This document shows, piece after piece, positions 47,044 to 54,626 of a stretch of 64,000 nucleotides of DNA. The notes below the pieces were generated by a model, which was not told where the DNA came from, did not search any database, and saw nothing but the letters and a program-made list of their open reading frames with translations. Source of the stretch: Brumimicrobium sp. (GTDB lineage: Bacteria > Bacteroidota > Bacteroidia > Flavobacteriales_D > Crocinitomicaceae); contig JAMLGZ010000001.1 of NCBI GenBank assembly GCA_023957385.1, positions 1,040,923 through 1,104,922 of the forward strand. The letters are read 5' to 3'. Every line of letters begins with the position of its first letter. Position 1 is the first letter of the stretch. Both the position numbers and the translations under genes were made by a program.

Positions 47044-48048
47044 TTACCTTCTACCAGGATATGAACTATTACTTGAACCTGAACCAGAAGTACCATAGTT
47101 TCTATTGCCTGAGCTTTCACGGGAAACTCCCATTCCTTCATTAGAATATCCCGAACTCATTCTACTTTGATTGATTTCTCTTGTAGAAGTGGTGTTTCTG
47201 CTATTATAACGGGTATCGTTTCCACGTGTGGCTTCAGAAGAAACTCGGGTAGAGCTAGGATTTGATCGTTCAAACGAATTACTTGGTATATATCTTGGAT
47301 TACTAGCTACAGTTTGTGTAGTTCGAGTTGCAGTCGAAGCATTATATTTTTCACGCGTTCCTCTGCTTGCTTCAGGAGCGGAAGAGCTTGAACTATTTAC
47401 TTTGCTAGTTTGATACGGATTCATACCAGGCTGTTGTGTTTGAGGATAGCTACTGCTTCTATGAGAAGAAGAGGAAACGGAGGTGCGTGGACCATTGTAA
47501 TATCCATTATTAGTGGATGTATTATTTGGACTTGAAAATCCATAATTTGGATAATACGGATAATAACTATTGCCATAATAATAAGCAGGGTAAGAAGAAT
47601 ATGGATACATTCCCCACATATCATAATAGTTATATCGATTATAATATCCATAAGGTCCCCACATGCTGTTTTGGTAGGCATATAACCAATAATTGCTTCC
47701 TCCATACGCCCATGCGTCAAAACCATAATCCCAAGGAGTTTGGCCAACACCTACAAAACCGATAGGACGTACACTATACCAGTAGGGTCCCGCCATTAAG
47801 CCATACGAATAGTGCATGGCTCTTGCTTTATTTGTAAAACGAGGATCTACATATTCATCTTGATAATGCCCCCTTTGGCGCGCCATAAATGAGTTGAATG
47901 AGGTTAAATCAGTTTCATCTTGATTCAGTACGATTTCTGTTGGTTTTTGCAGATATACATCATTTTCCGAAATATATCCGTAATTGGCACAACCGCTCAA
48001 GGTTAGTAAAGACCCTGCGACCCAAAGATATTTATTCAATGTTTTCAT
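47044..48048 (-). CDS. Tyr/Ser-rich low-complexity lipoprotein
   Basis: 334 residues. A lipoprotein signal (LWVAGSLLTLSGC) precedes a 130-residue part with EIVLNQDETDLTSFNSFM. A strongly Tyr/Trp/Pro/Gly/Asn-rich central region follows (about residues 100-180, for example YGYYNRYNYYDMWG). The last 150 residues are Ser/Asn/Thr/Arg-rich and probably disordered. I know of no specific function. It probably sits on the outer membrane. It precedes the FadL-type gene by 12 bases on the same strand. Confidence 0.75.
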   Translation of the reverse strand: MKTLNKYLWVAGSLLTLSGCANYGYISENDVYLQKPTEIVLNQDETDLTSFNSFMARQRGHYQDEYVDPRFTNKARAMHYSYGLMAGPYWYSVRPIGFVGVGQTPWDYGFDAWAYGGSNYWLYAYQNSMWGPYGYYNRYNYYDMWGMYPYSSYPAYYYGNSYYPYYPNYGFSSPNNTSTNNGYYNGPRTSVSSSSHRSSSYPQTQQPGMNPYQTSKVNSSSSSAPEASRGTREKYNASTATRTTQTVASNPRYIPSNSFERSNPSSTRVSSEATRGNDTRYNSRNTTSTREINQSRMSSGYSNEGMGVSRESSGNRNYGTSGSGSSNSSYPGRR

Positions 48049-48102
48049 GGCGCTATTTTTTATAAAGTTACATACAATAGTGTATAATTCAAAGAGAACG
48101 TT

Positions 48103-48110
48103 TATTTTTG
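48103..48110 (+). promoter_or_regulatory. Bacteroidota -7 element (TATTTTTG) for proS
   Basis: Exact TAnnTTTG match 68 bases before the proS ATG, in the divergent gap with the lipoprotein gene. Confidence 0.6.
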
Positions 48111-48178
48111 CCCATAAATTATGCCAAATTTGGCAAATTTTAAGAAAAATTTAACAATTCTAATTTTTGAAGTGATTT

Positions 48179-49639
48179 ATGGCAACAACAAGAGCGGAAG
48201 ATTATTCTAAATGGTATGGTGAAGTGATAGAAAGAGCTGGAATGGCTGAACATTCTGATGTACGTGGATGTATGGTTATCAAGCCTTATGGATATGCTAT
48301 CTGGGAGAATATTCAAAAGATTTTGGATAAGAAATTTAAAGATACAGGGCATACGAATGCTTATTTTCCTCTTTTTATTCCAAAATCATATTTGAATAAA
48401 GAAGCACAGCATGTAGAAGGTTTTGCCAAAGAATGTGCAGTTGTTACACACTATCGTTTGAAGAATAATGAGGGACAATTAATCGTTGACCCCGAAGCAA
48501 AATTAGAAGAGGAATTAATTGTTCGTCCAACCTCTGAAACCATTATTTGGAATTCATATAAGAATTGGGTGCAATCATATAGAGATTTACCTATCTTAAT
48601 TAATCAATGGGCGAATGTGGTGCGTTGGGAGATGCGAACTCGTTTATTTTTACGTACAACTGAATTTTTATGGCAAGAGGGTCATACAGCGCATGCTACA
48701 CGTCAGGAAGCCATTGAAGAAGCAGAAAGAATGTTGGGTGTGTACACAGATTTTGTACAGAATTATATGGCAATGCCTGTGGTGCAAGGATTTAAAACAG
48801 CAAATGAACGTTTTGCAGGCGCAGACGAAACCTATTGTATTGAAGCAATGATGCAAGATGGAAAGGCCTTACAGGCGGGAACATCTCACTTTTTAGGACA
48901 AAATTTTGCCAAAGCTTTTGATGTGAAATTTGCCGATAAAAATGGCTCTTTGGATTATGTGTGGGCTACTTCATGGGGAGTTTCTACTCGACTAATTGGA
49001 GGATTGATTATGACTCACTCTGACGATGAAGGATTGGTATTACCTCCAGCTATTGCTCCTATTCAAGTGGCTATTGTACCTATTTATAAGAGCACTGAGC
49101 AATTGGAAGAAATATCAACTAAAGTAGCCGTATTGAAAGAAGCGCTTCAATCAAAAGGAATAACGGTAGTTTATGACGATGATGATAATCGAAGACCGGG
49201 ATGGAAATTTGCAGAATATGAAGCAAAAGGAGTTCCTGTACGTGTAGCTATTGGTCCGCGTGACCTAGAGAACGGTCAGGCAGAGGTTGCACGTAGAGAT
49301 ACAAAAACCAAAGAAACGGTAAACTGGGACGGTATTGAAAATCATATAGAGCAATTATTGAACGATATTCAACATTCTCTTTTTGCAAAAGCAAAGGCAT
49401 ATAGAGATTCTCATATTACTGAAGTTAATTCATACGATGAGTTTAAGAAAGTGTTAGAAGAAAAAGGAGGATTTATTTCAGCTCATTGGGACGGCACAAG
49501 TGAAACAGAAGTGAGAGTAAAAGAAGAAACAAAAGCGACTATTCGCTGTATTCCGCTGGATGCAAAAGAAGAGGCTGGAACATGTATCTTTACAGGAAAA
49601 CCTTCTTCCAAGAGAGTACTTTTTGCAAAGGCATATTAG
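48179..49639 (+). CDS. proS: Prolyl-tRNA synthetase (short, eukaryote/archaeal-like type)
   Basis: 486 residues, the short class II type without the inserted editing domain of Escherichia coli ProRS. Motif 2 is in [30 protein letters not shown] sequence (about residues 145-170), and motif 3 in [19 protein letters not shown] (about residues 265-285). The anticodon-binding domain follows, and a C-terminal zinc-domain-like region with [10 protein letters not shown] ends the protein. It charges tRNA-Pro. Followed by a repeat-rich gap and a terminator at 49774. Confidence 0.95.
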   Translation: MATTRAEDYSKWYGEVIERAGMAEHSDVRGCMVIKPYGYAIWENIQKILDKKFKDTGHTNAYFPLFIPKSYLNKEAQHVEGFAKECAVVTHYRLKNNEGQLIVDPEAKLEEELIVRPTSETIIWNSYKNWVQSYRDLPILINQWANVVRWEMRTRLFLRTTEFLWQEGHTAHATRQEAIEEAERMLGVYTDFVQNYMAMPVVQGFKTANERFAGADETYCIEAMMQDGKALQAGTSHFLGQNFAKAFDVKFADKNGSLDYVWATSWGVSTRLIGGLIMTHSDDEGLVLPPAIAPIQVAIVPIYKSTEQLEEISTKVAVLKEALQSKGITVVYDDDDNRRPGWKFAEYEAKGVPVRVAIGPRDLENGQAEVARRDTKTKETVNWDGIENHIEQLLNDIQHSLFAKAKAYRDSHITEVNSYDEFKKVLEEKGGFISAHWDGTSETEVRVKEETKATIRCIPLDAKEEAGTCIFTGKPSSKRVLFAKAY

Positions 49640-49651
49640 AGATTTTTTCCA

Positions 49652-49684
49652 CTCCCCCTCTGGAGGGGGGCAGGGGGGAGGACA
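49652..49684. repeat. Solo copy of the C/G-rich hairpin repeat
   Basis: The text starts CTCCCCCTCTGGAGGGGGG and continues CAGGGGGGAGGACAC. The same motif recurs four times in the array at 56529-56940, differing here by CTC instead of CTT. The C-run can pair with either of two G-runs. Confidence 0.85.
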
Positions 49685-49753
49685 CCTCAAAACAATATAG
49701 AAGAGGACACCTCAAAACAATGTAGGAGAGGATTCCTTAAAACAACTAAGGAG
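49679..49753 (+). repeat. Three 25-bp degenerate tandem repeats
   Basis: Units start at 49679, 49704 and 49729. Each begins AGGA, then an A/C-rich AAAACAA core, and ends in a TAGRAG/TAAGGAG-like tail. The first two differ at three or fewer sites and the third is more diverged. They follow directly on the C/G hairpin. Confidence 0.8.
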
Positions 49754-49773
49754 AAAAACCCTTACCCAACTTT

Positions 49774-49799
49774 CTACTAATTAATTTTAGTAGTTTTTT
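49774..49799 (+). terminator. Rho-independent terminator downstream of proS
   Basis: A 7-base perfect stem CTACTAA / TTAGTAG with a 6-base loop is followed by six T. It lies 135 bases after the proS stop, beyond the repeats. Confidence 0.75.
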
Positions 49800-49822
49800 A
49801 AATAAACAACGGGCTAAACTCT

Positions 49823-49830
49823 TATATTTG
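49823..49830 (+). promoter_or_regulatory. Bacteroidota -7 element (TATATTTG) upstream of DUF58
   Basis: Exact TAnnTTTG match just after the terminator. Expected transcription would begin within about 7 bases, at or next to the ATG of the small frame at 49836, and would leave about 125 bases before the DUF58 ATG. Confidence 0.6.
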
Positions 49831-49835
49831 TATGT

Positions 49836-49958
49836 ATGGAGTTCTGTTTTCAAGATAAAGAAACCAGTTGTAGAAGGCAAAAGAAAGTATTTTTTGTGCC
49901 TCTACTACAAGTTCAATTAGATATTTTGGAATTACAACATCTCAGTAAATTATATTAA
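49836..49958 (+). CDS. Possible 40-residue leader peptide
   Basis: A 40-codon frame from ATG 49836 to a TAA that ends 3 bases before the DUF58 ATG. The peptide begins MEFCFQDKETSCRRQKKVFF and ends in a Leu/Gln-rich amphipathic stretch. It begins right behind the -7 element, so it could be translated leaderless. It resembles no family I know and could be chance. Confidence 0.3.
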   Translation: MEFCFQDKETSCRRQKKVFFVPLLQVQLDILELQHLSKLY

Positions 49959-49961
49959 TCC

Positions 49962-50882
49962 ATGGCAGAGCAAATTGAAAGAGAATATTTGGAGCAGTTT
50001 GGAAATCTCGAACTCCTTGCTAAACAGGTGGTAGAAGGATTTATCACAGGAATGCACAAAAGTCCCTTTCATGGTTTTTCAGTTGAATTTGCTGAACACC
50101 GTTTATACAATGCTGGTGAATCAACCAAACATGTTGATTGGAAGTTGTTTGCACGTTCAGATAAACTATTTACCAAGAAATATGAGGAGGAAACGAATTT
50201 ACGCTGCCAGTTTGTGTTAGATGCCTCTAGTTCCATGTATTTCCAATACGATAAGAATTGGTCTAAACTAAAATACAGTATATATGCCATTGCATCTTTA
50301 ATGGAAATCTTGAAGAGACAGCGTGATGCAGTTGGCTTATCTGTTTTTACCAATAAATTGGATGTACATACAGAAAACAAATCTTCCAATGTACATCAAC
50401 GTATGGTTTTGGCAGAATTAGAGAAACGACTTACTAAATATGAACCTAAGGAAGCGAAACCAACTGAAATGGTGCAGGTGCTTCACGATATTGCAGAACT
50501 CACGCATCGACGTAGTTTAATTGTGATTTTTTCAGATATGTTGGAAGACCCCAATAATCAGCAGGGTTTATTTGAGGCTTTACAACACTTAAAGTACAAT
50601 AAACATGAAGTTATTCTATTTCATGTGGTCGACCAACAAAGAGAAGTTGATTTTCAATTAGAAAATAGGCCATATACTCTGATTGATATGGAAACTGGAG
50701 AGGAGATGAAATTGATCCCTGAGGAAATTAAGGAGCAATATACAAGCGGTATTCAACAATATTTTACAGAGATTAGACAAAAATGTATTTCTTATCAAAT
50801 AGATTTTCAAATCATAGATACAAATAAACCATTAAATGACGTGCTAGTCAAGTTTCTAAGTCGTCGACAAAAAATGAAATAA
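49962..50882 (+). CDS. DUF58 domain protein (von Willebrand factor A-like)
   Basis: 306 residues. The DUF58 core is seen in HRLYNAGESTKHVDWKLFAR (about residues 45-65) and the vWA-like metal site in FVLDASSSMYF (about residues 82-92). No membrane segment is present, so it is cytoplasmic. DUF58 proteins usually sit with a MoxR-type AAA+ ATPase and membrane vWA proteins in operons linked to envelope or stress functions; no such partner is visible here. The stop is followed by a dispersed repeat. Confidence 0.9.
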   Translation: MAEQIEREYLEQFGNLELLAKQVVEGFITGMHKSPFHGFSVEFAEHRLYNAGESTKHVDWKLFARSDKLFTKKYEEETNLRCQFVLDASSSMYFQYDKNWSKLKYSIYAIASLMEILKRQRDAVGLSVFTNKLDVHTENKSSNVHQRMVLAELEKRLTKYEPKEAKPTEMVQVLHDIAELTHRRSLIVIFSDMLEDPNNQQGLFEALQHLKYNKHEVILFHVVDQQREVDFQLENRPYTLIDMETGEEMKLIPEEIKEQYTSGIQQYFTEIRQKCISYQIDFQIIDTNKPLNDVLVKFLSRRQKMK

Positions 50883-50910
50883 CTAGATACTTTTAACTCA
50901 TTGTGCATTT

Positions 50911-51113
50911 AGAATAAAATACAGACTAGGCGGTCGGCTTTGCCGACCGATAGTAGCCCCCAACAATTGTCACCCCGAGTAACCAAGGTTGCTCGGAGCC
51001 TATTTGTAAGTTATTCTTATTTATTACATCTTTACAAATTAAATATACTCCATATACAGTAGAAGTTATTGATTATATTTATTTTTGTAAATGCACAATG
51101 GGTTACTTTTAAT
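50911..51113 (+). repeat. Dispersed ~200-bp hairpin element, copy A
   Basis: The stretch starting AGAATAAAATACAGACT matches 57813-58065 over its whole length except for a block missing here. It holds two hairpins: CGGTCGGC-TTT-GCCGACCG (50931-50949), and CCGAG...AACC-AA-GGTT...CTCGG (50975-50996). An A/T-rich arm follows, with shared words such as CTATTTGTAA, ACAAATTAAAT and CAGTAGAA. It fills the gap between the DUF58 gene and the gene at 51127 and contributes the -7 box at 51080. Confidence 0.85.
51080..51087 (+). promoter_or_regulatory. -7 element (TATTTTTG) inside repeat copy A
   Basis: Exact TAnnTTTG match in the A/T-rich arm of the dispersed element, 39 bases before the ATG at 51127. 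The matching position in copy B reads differently and is not a consensus box. Confidence 0.5.
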
Positions 51114-51126
51114 AAAATTCACACAC

Positions 51127-51747
51127 ATGAAAAACGGGATATTTTTACTTTCTTTTTTCTTTTTTTCACTCTTTCTGCACGCTCAAGATAATCACCATGA
51201 AATTGGAGTGGATATTCAAGCAGCATCTATCTCTAATCGAGGAGGCGCATTTGGAGGCGCTGTAAAATATGCGTATGTATTGAGTGAAGATATTGCCTTT
51301 GGTCCTAGTTTCCGTTTTCAATATTTATGGTCTAAGGATTTGTACTATGGAACTCAAGGGAAATCATTTACTTGGGGCGGGGGAGCTTTCTTTCATTATC
51401 GCTTTTTACAATGGTTATATGTAGGAGCAGAAGTGGAAGTGCTTAAAAACCCCTTCACTTGGGTAAGACCTGACAAGAGATGGTCACTGACAGCCTTTGT
51501 AGGTGGTGGATTTTCACATGATTTTGGACCTATTCGACTTAATTTTGGACTTTTGTATGATATTGCTGATGCAGTTCGTGACCCATACACTTCCAACCCT
51601 TCTCCGTTGAGTCGCGAGTATTTCATTAAAGTAGTTGATCCTAAAAAGCCTAATTTTGGGAAATATGTTCCGTTGATTTACAGACTAACTTTCTTTATCC
51701 CCATTCGACCAAAAGTGAGTGCTAAAGAAACTGATGATTATGAATAA
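51127..51747 (+). CDS. Exported outer-membrane barrel-like protein
   Basis: 206 residues from ATG 51127. A signal peptide (MKNGIFLLSFFFFSLFLHAQ) begins here; an ATG at 51091 adds 12 residues before it and is less likely. Alternating strands with aromatic residues (FGGAVKYAYVL, DIAFGPSFRFQYLW, LYVGAEVEVL, FIPIRPKVSA) suggest an eight-strand-type outer-membrane barrel. Family not identified. The 3' end overlaps the DUF5522 frame by a few bases. Confidence 0.75.
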   Translation: MKNGIFLLSFFFFSLFLHAQDNHHEIGVDIQAASISNRGGAFGGAVKYAYVLSEDIAFGPSFRFQYLWSKDLYYGTQGKSFTWGGGAFFHYRFLQWLYVGAEVEVLKNPFTWVRPDKRWSLTAFVGGGFSHDFGPIRLNFGLLYDIADAVRDPYTSNPSPLSREYFIKVVDPKKPNFGKYVPLIYRLTFFIPIRPKVSAKETDDYE

Positions 51748-51907
51748 AGATCTTAAATTACAAGAAGGAGATTACTATAAATCTCCTGAAGGATATATTA
51801 TTTTCACAGCACAGTATCTTTTGCGAAGAGGATATTGCTGTAAAAACGGATGCAAACACTGTCCATACGGATATGATCCAAAGACTGACCGTATAAAGAA
51901 AAGGTGA
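51740..51907 (+). CDS. DUF5522 small Cys-rich protein
   Basis: 55 residues. The motif RRGYCCKNGCKHCPYGYDP matches DUF5522, a short family with a CC...C..CPY cluster that probably binds a metal. In-frame starts exist at GTG 51719, ATG 51734 and ATG 51740; the last two overlap the upstream stop, and 51740 is chosen because it fits the usual short N terminus. Function unknown. It ends 20 bases before the convergent rlmB stop. Confidence 0.8.
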   Translation: MNKDLKLQEGDYYKSPEGYIIFTAQYLLRRGYCCKNGCKHCPYGYDPKTDRIKKR

Positions 51908-51927
51908 GAATATCTTCCGTTTTTCCT

Positions 51928-52683
51928 TTATTCGAGAATCATCTGCCTAGTCTTTTCATATAAAACAATCCCGGTAGAAACACCTACGTTATATGAAGCA
52001 ATAGTACCAAGCATAGGAATTTTAGCACGTTGATGTGAGATTTTCAATAATTCGTCTGAAATCCCATCTTCTTCAGATCCCATGATGATGGCAGTTGGAC
52101 CAGTGAGTGTGCAATCAAATAGAAATTTATCTGTTTTTTCAGTACACGCAATAATCTTTAATCCAGAATCTTTCAGATAACGCACGGATTGATTTAAGTC
52201 ACGTGTTTTACACACAGGAATTTTATGCAAAGCTCCTGCTGAAGTTTTGATTGCATCACTTGTGATTAATGCAGAGTTTTTATCTGGGATTAAAATAGCG
52301 TGTACTCCGTTACATTCAGCTGTACGAGCAATAGCGCCGAAATTACGCACATCTGTAATGCGGTCTAGTACCAAAATATTTGGAACATCTCCTTTATCAA
52401 AAACTTCTGATAGAATATTTTCGATGTCGTAATACTCAACAGGAGAAATAAATGCGATGACACCTTGGTGGTTTTTCTTCGTGAGGCGATTGATTTTCTC
52501 TGCTGGAACAAATTGAAGTGTATAATCTTGCCCAGCTAAAGCTTCTTTTAATTCTTTGAAAAGCGCTTTATCCATGCCGCGCTGAATCATGATTTTATTA
52601 ATCTCTTTTTGGGCGTTCACTGCTTCGATGACAGCTCGTACCCCAAAAATTAAATCGCTAATTTCTCCGTGTCCTTTGTTCAT
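51928..52683 (-). CDS. rlmB: 23S rRNA (guanosine-2'-O-)-methyltransferase RlmB
   Basis: 251 residues of the SPOUT (TrmH) family. The N-terminal substrate-binding domain starts DLIFGVRAVIEAVN. The SAM-binding knot shows LDRITDVRNFGAIARTAEC, IIMGSEEDGIS and IPMLGTIASYNVGVSTGI. RlmB methylates G2251 of 23S rRNA in Escherichia coli; the closely related TrmH modifies tRNA, but the N-terminal domain favours RlmB. An exact -7 element is 19 bases upstream. Confidence 0.93.
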   Translation of the reverse strand: MNKGHGEISDLIFGVRAVIEAVNAQKEINKIMIQRGMDKALFKELKEALAGQDYTLQFVPAEKINRLTKKNHQGVIAFISPVEYYDIENILSEVFDKGDVPNILVLDRITDVRNFGAIARTAECNGVHAILIPDKNSALITSDAIKTSAGALHKIPVCKTRDLNQSVRYLKDSGLKIIACTEKTDKFLFDCTLTGPTAIIMGSEEDGISDELLKISHQRAKIPMLGTIASYNVGVSTGIVLYEKTRQMILE

Positions 52684-52702
52684 ATTCTTTCTAATCTGGC
52701 AG

Positions 52703-52710
52703 CAAAGGTA
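52703..52710 (-). promoter_or_regulatory. Bacteroidota -7 element (TACCTTTG) for rlmB
   Basis: The minus strand reads TACCTTTGC, an exact match, 19 bases before the rlmB ATG. Confidence 0.65.
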
Positions 52711-52805
52711 TGACTACTTTTAGGAAAATGAGTAAACTTATTTTTATTTATTAGCTTTATTATGTAAAATATTTCTTAAAAAGTGGAAAATACCAATATC
52801 CACGC

Positions 52806-52813
52806 TATTTTTG
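52806..52813 (+). promoter_or_regulatory. Bacteroidota -7 element (TATTTTTG) that decides the ABC transporter start
   Basis: Exact TAnnTTTG match followed by C, 8 bases before ATG 52822. It lies inside the longer frame that would start at GTG 52783, so translation probably begins at 52822. Confidence 0.6.
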
Positions 52814-52821
52814 CATCACGT

Positions 52822-54600
52822 ATGTCAGAAAGGAAGAAGATACTCGATTTTTATATCTTGAAAAGATTGTTTGTTTATACAAAACCGTATAAAATTTATC
52901 TGTTTCTGGCATTCATCTTTACCATTGGACTCGCTATAGTGCAACCTTTGCGTCCAAGTGTAATGGGAGATATTGTCGATAAATATGTCGTAAAATCTCA
53001 AGATGGAAAATCTTTGTTGTTTTGGACTATTATCATCATAGGTATGTTGCTTGGTGAAGCTATTTTTCAATTCTTTACAACGTATTATGCCAATTTATTA
53101 GGACAATCAGTTATCAAAGATATCCGAATAAAACTCTTTAAACATATTATGTCGTTTAAGATGAGTTATTTCGATAAAACACCAATTGGTTCTGTTGTTA
53201 CCCGTATAGTTTCTGATTTAGAAGCCATATCGGAAGTGTTTACGCAAGGTCTGATTAATATGTTTAAGGATATTTTGGTGCTGGTAACTATTGTGATTTG
53301 GATGTTTATTGAAAACCCCATTCTTTCCTTGTATATTTTACTTCCCATACCTTTATTAATTATTGCTACACGTATTTTTGCGCGAGCAATGAAAGATGCT
53401 TATCAAAAAGAAAGTGTGGAAGTGAATAAGCTCAACACGTTTGTGCAAGAACGTATTGTGGGAATGTCTATTCTTCAAGTATTTAGCCGAGAAGAAATTG
53501 AAAAAAAGCGTTTTGCAGAAATCAATGCACGTCATAAACAAGCACATATAGATACCATTTGGGCAAACTCCATCTTTTTCCCTGTGGTAGAATTTTTGAC
53601 TTCTTTGTCTATTACGTCTTTGATTGTATTTAGCGCTTGGTCACTAGCTAATGGTTCGGTGGTATCGGTTGATTCTACAGGAATTATTGTGAAATATACC
53701 TTGTGGGTGCACATGTTATATCGCCCGATTCGACAATTAGCAGATAAGTTTAACGTGTTACAGCGTGGTGTAGTACGTGCAGAGCGTGTATTTAAAGCTT
53801 TGGATTATCATGAGGTGATACAAAATGATGGCACAAAAACTAGCTTAGATTTTCAACAGGATATTCGGTTTGACCATCTTTGGTTTGCTTATACAGATGA
53901 AGATTGGGTACTCAAGGATATCAATCTGACTATAGAAACAGGGAAAACAATTGCCTTTGTAGGTGCTACGGGAGCAGGAAAATCCTCAATTGTAAACATG
54001 GTTTCCCGATTTTATGAATATCAAAAAGGAAATATCTTTATTGGGGATACAGAAATCCGAGCATTGGAATTGAGTTATTTGCGTAAGAATATTTCTGTTG
54101 TATTACAAGATGTGTTTTTATTTTCCGATACTGTGCATAATAATATTACACTAGGAGATGAATCTATTAGTCGAGAAACTATTATAGAAGCAGCCAAAAT
54201 TGTTGGTGCTCATCATTTTATATCTAAACTCCCAGGTGGATATGATTACCATATTGGAGAACGAGGAGGTGTACTGTCTGTGGGACAAAGGCAACTACTG
54301 GCCTTTATTCGTGCGTATGTATTTAACCCTCATATTTTGATTCTGGATGAAGCCACCTCAAGTGTAGATAATGAAAGCGAAGAGTTAATTCAAAAAGCTA
54401 CTGAAAAATTGACACACGGTCGAACCTCCATTGTTATTGCCCATAGATTATCCACCATTCAGCGTGCCGATAAAATCATTGTAATGGATCATGGAAAAGT
54501 GATGGAACAAGGGAATCATCAGGAACTATTGGCGAAAAATGGTTTCTATAAAAACCTCTATGAAAAGCAATTCTTAGGAGAAAAGAAAGAGGTAAGTTAA
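52822..54600 (+). CDS. ABC exporter with fused membrane and ATPase domains (MsbA/LmrA-like)
   Basis: 592 residues from ATG 52822. Six membrane helices occupy the first 310 residues. The nucleotide-binding domain shows Walker A GATGAGKSS, the Q-loop VLQDVFLFS, signature LSVGQRQL, Walker B ILILDEATS and the H-loop IAHRLST. Half-transporter that works as a dimer; relatives export lipids or drugs. A GTG at 52783 would add 13 residues (MENTNIHAIFASR), but the -7 element within that stretch argues against it. menD follows after 26 bases. Confidence 0.92.
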   Translation: MSERKKILDFYILKRLFVYTKPYKIYLFLAFIFTIGLAIVQPLRPSVMGDIVDKYVVKSQDGKSLLFWTIIIIGMLLGEAIFQFFTTYYANLLGQSVIKDIRIKLFKHIMSFKMSYFDKTPIGSVVTRIVSDLEAISEVFTQGLINMFKDILVLVTIVIWMFIENPILSLYILLPIPLLIIATRIFARAMKDAYQKESVEVNKLNTFVQERIVGMSILQVFSREEIEKKRFAEINARHKQAHIDTIWANSIFFPVVEFLTSLSITSLIVFSAWSLANGSVVSVDSTGIIVKYTLWVHMLYRPIRQLADKFNVLQRGVVRAERVFKALDYHEVIQNDGTKTSLDFQQDIRFDHLWFAYTDEDWVLKDINLTIETGKTIAFVGATGAGKSSIVNMVSRFYEYQKGNIFIGDTEIRALELSYLRKNISVVLQDVFLFSDTVHNNITLGDESISRETIIEAAKIVGAHHFISKLPGGYDYHIGERGGVLSVGQRQLLAFIRAYVFNPHILILDEATSSVDNESEELIQKATEKLTHGRTSIVIAHRLSTIQRADKIIVMDHGKVMEQGNHQELLAKNGFYKNLYEKQFLGEKKEVS

Positions 54601-54626
54601 TAATGTATAGCATGAAATAAAGCAAT

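Larger units (their letters stand above)
49640..49961. other. Intergenic region with C/G hairpin, 25-bp repeats, terminator and promoter
   Basis: This 322-base gap holds, in order, a solitary CTCCCCC...GGAGGGGGGCAGGGGGGAGG hairpin motif, three 25-base degenerate tandem repeats, a T-tailed terminator, an exact -7 element and a 40-codon open frame. Each is listed separately. Confidence 0.8.
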
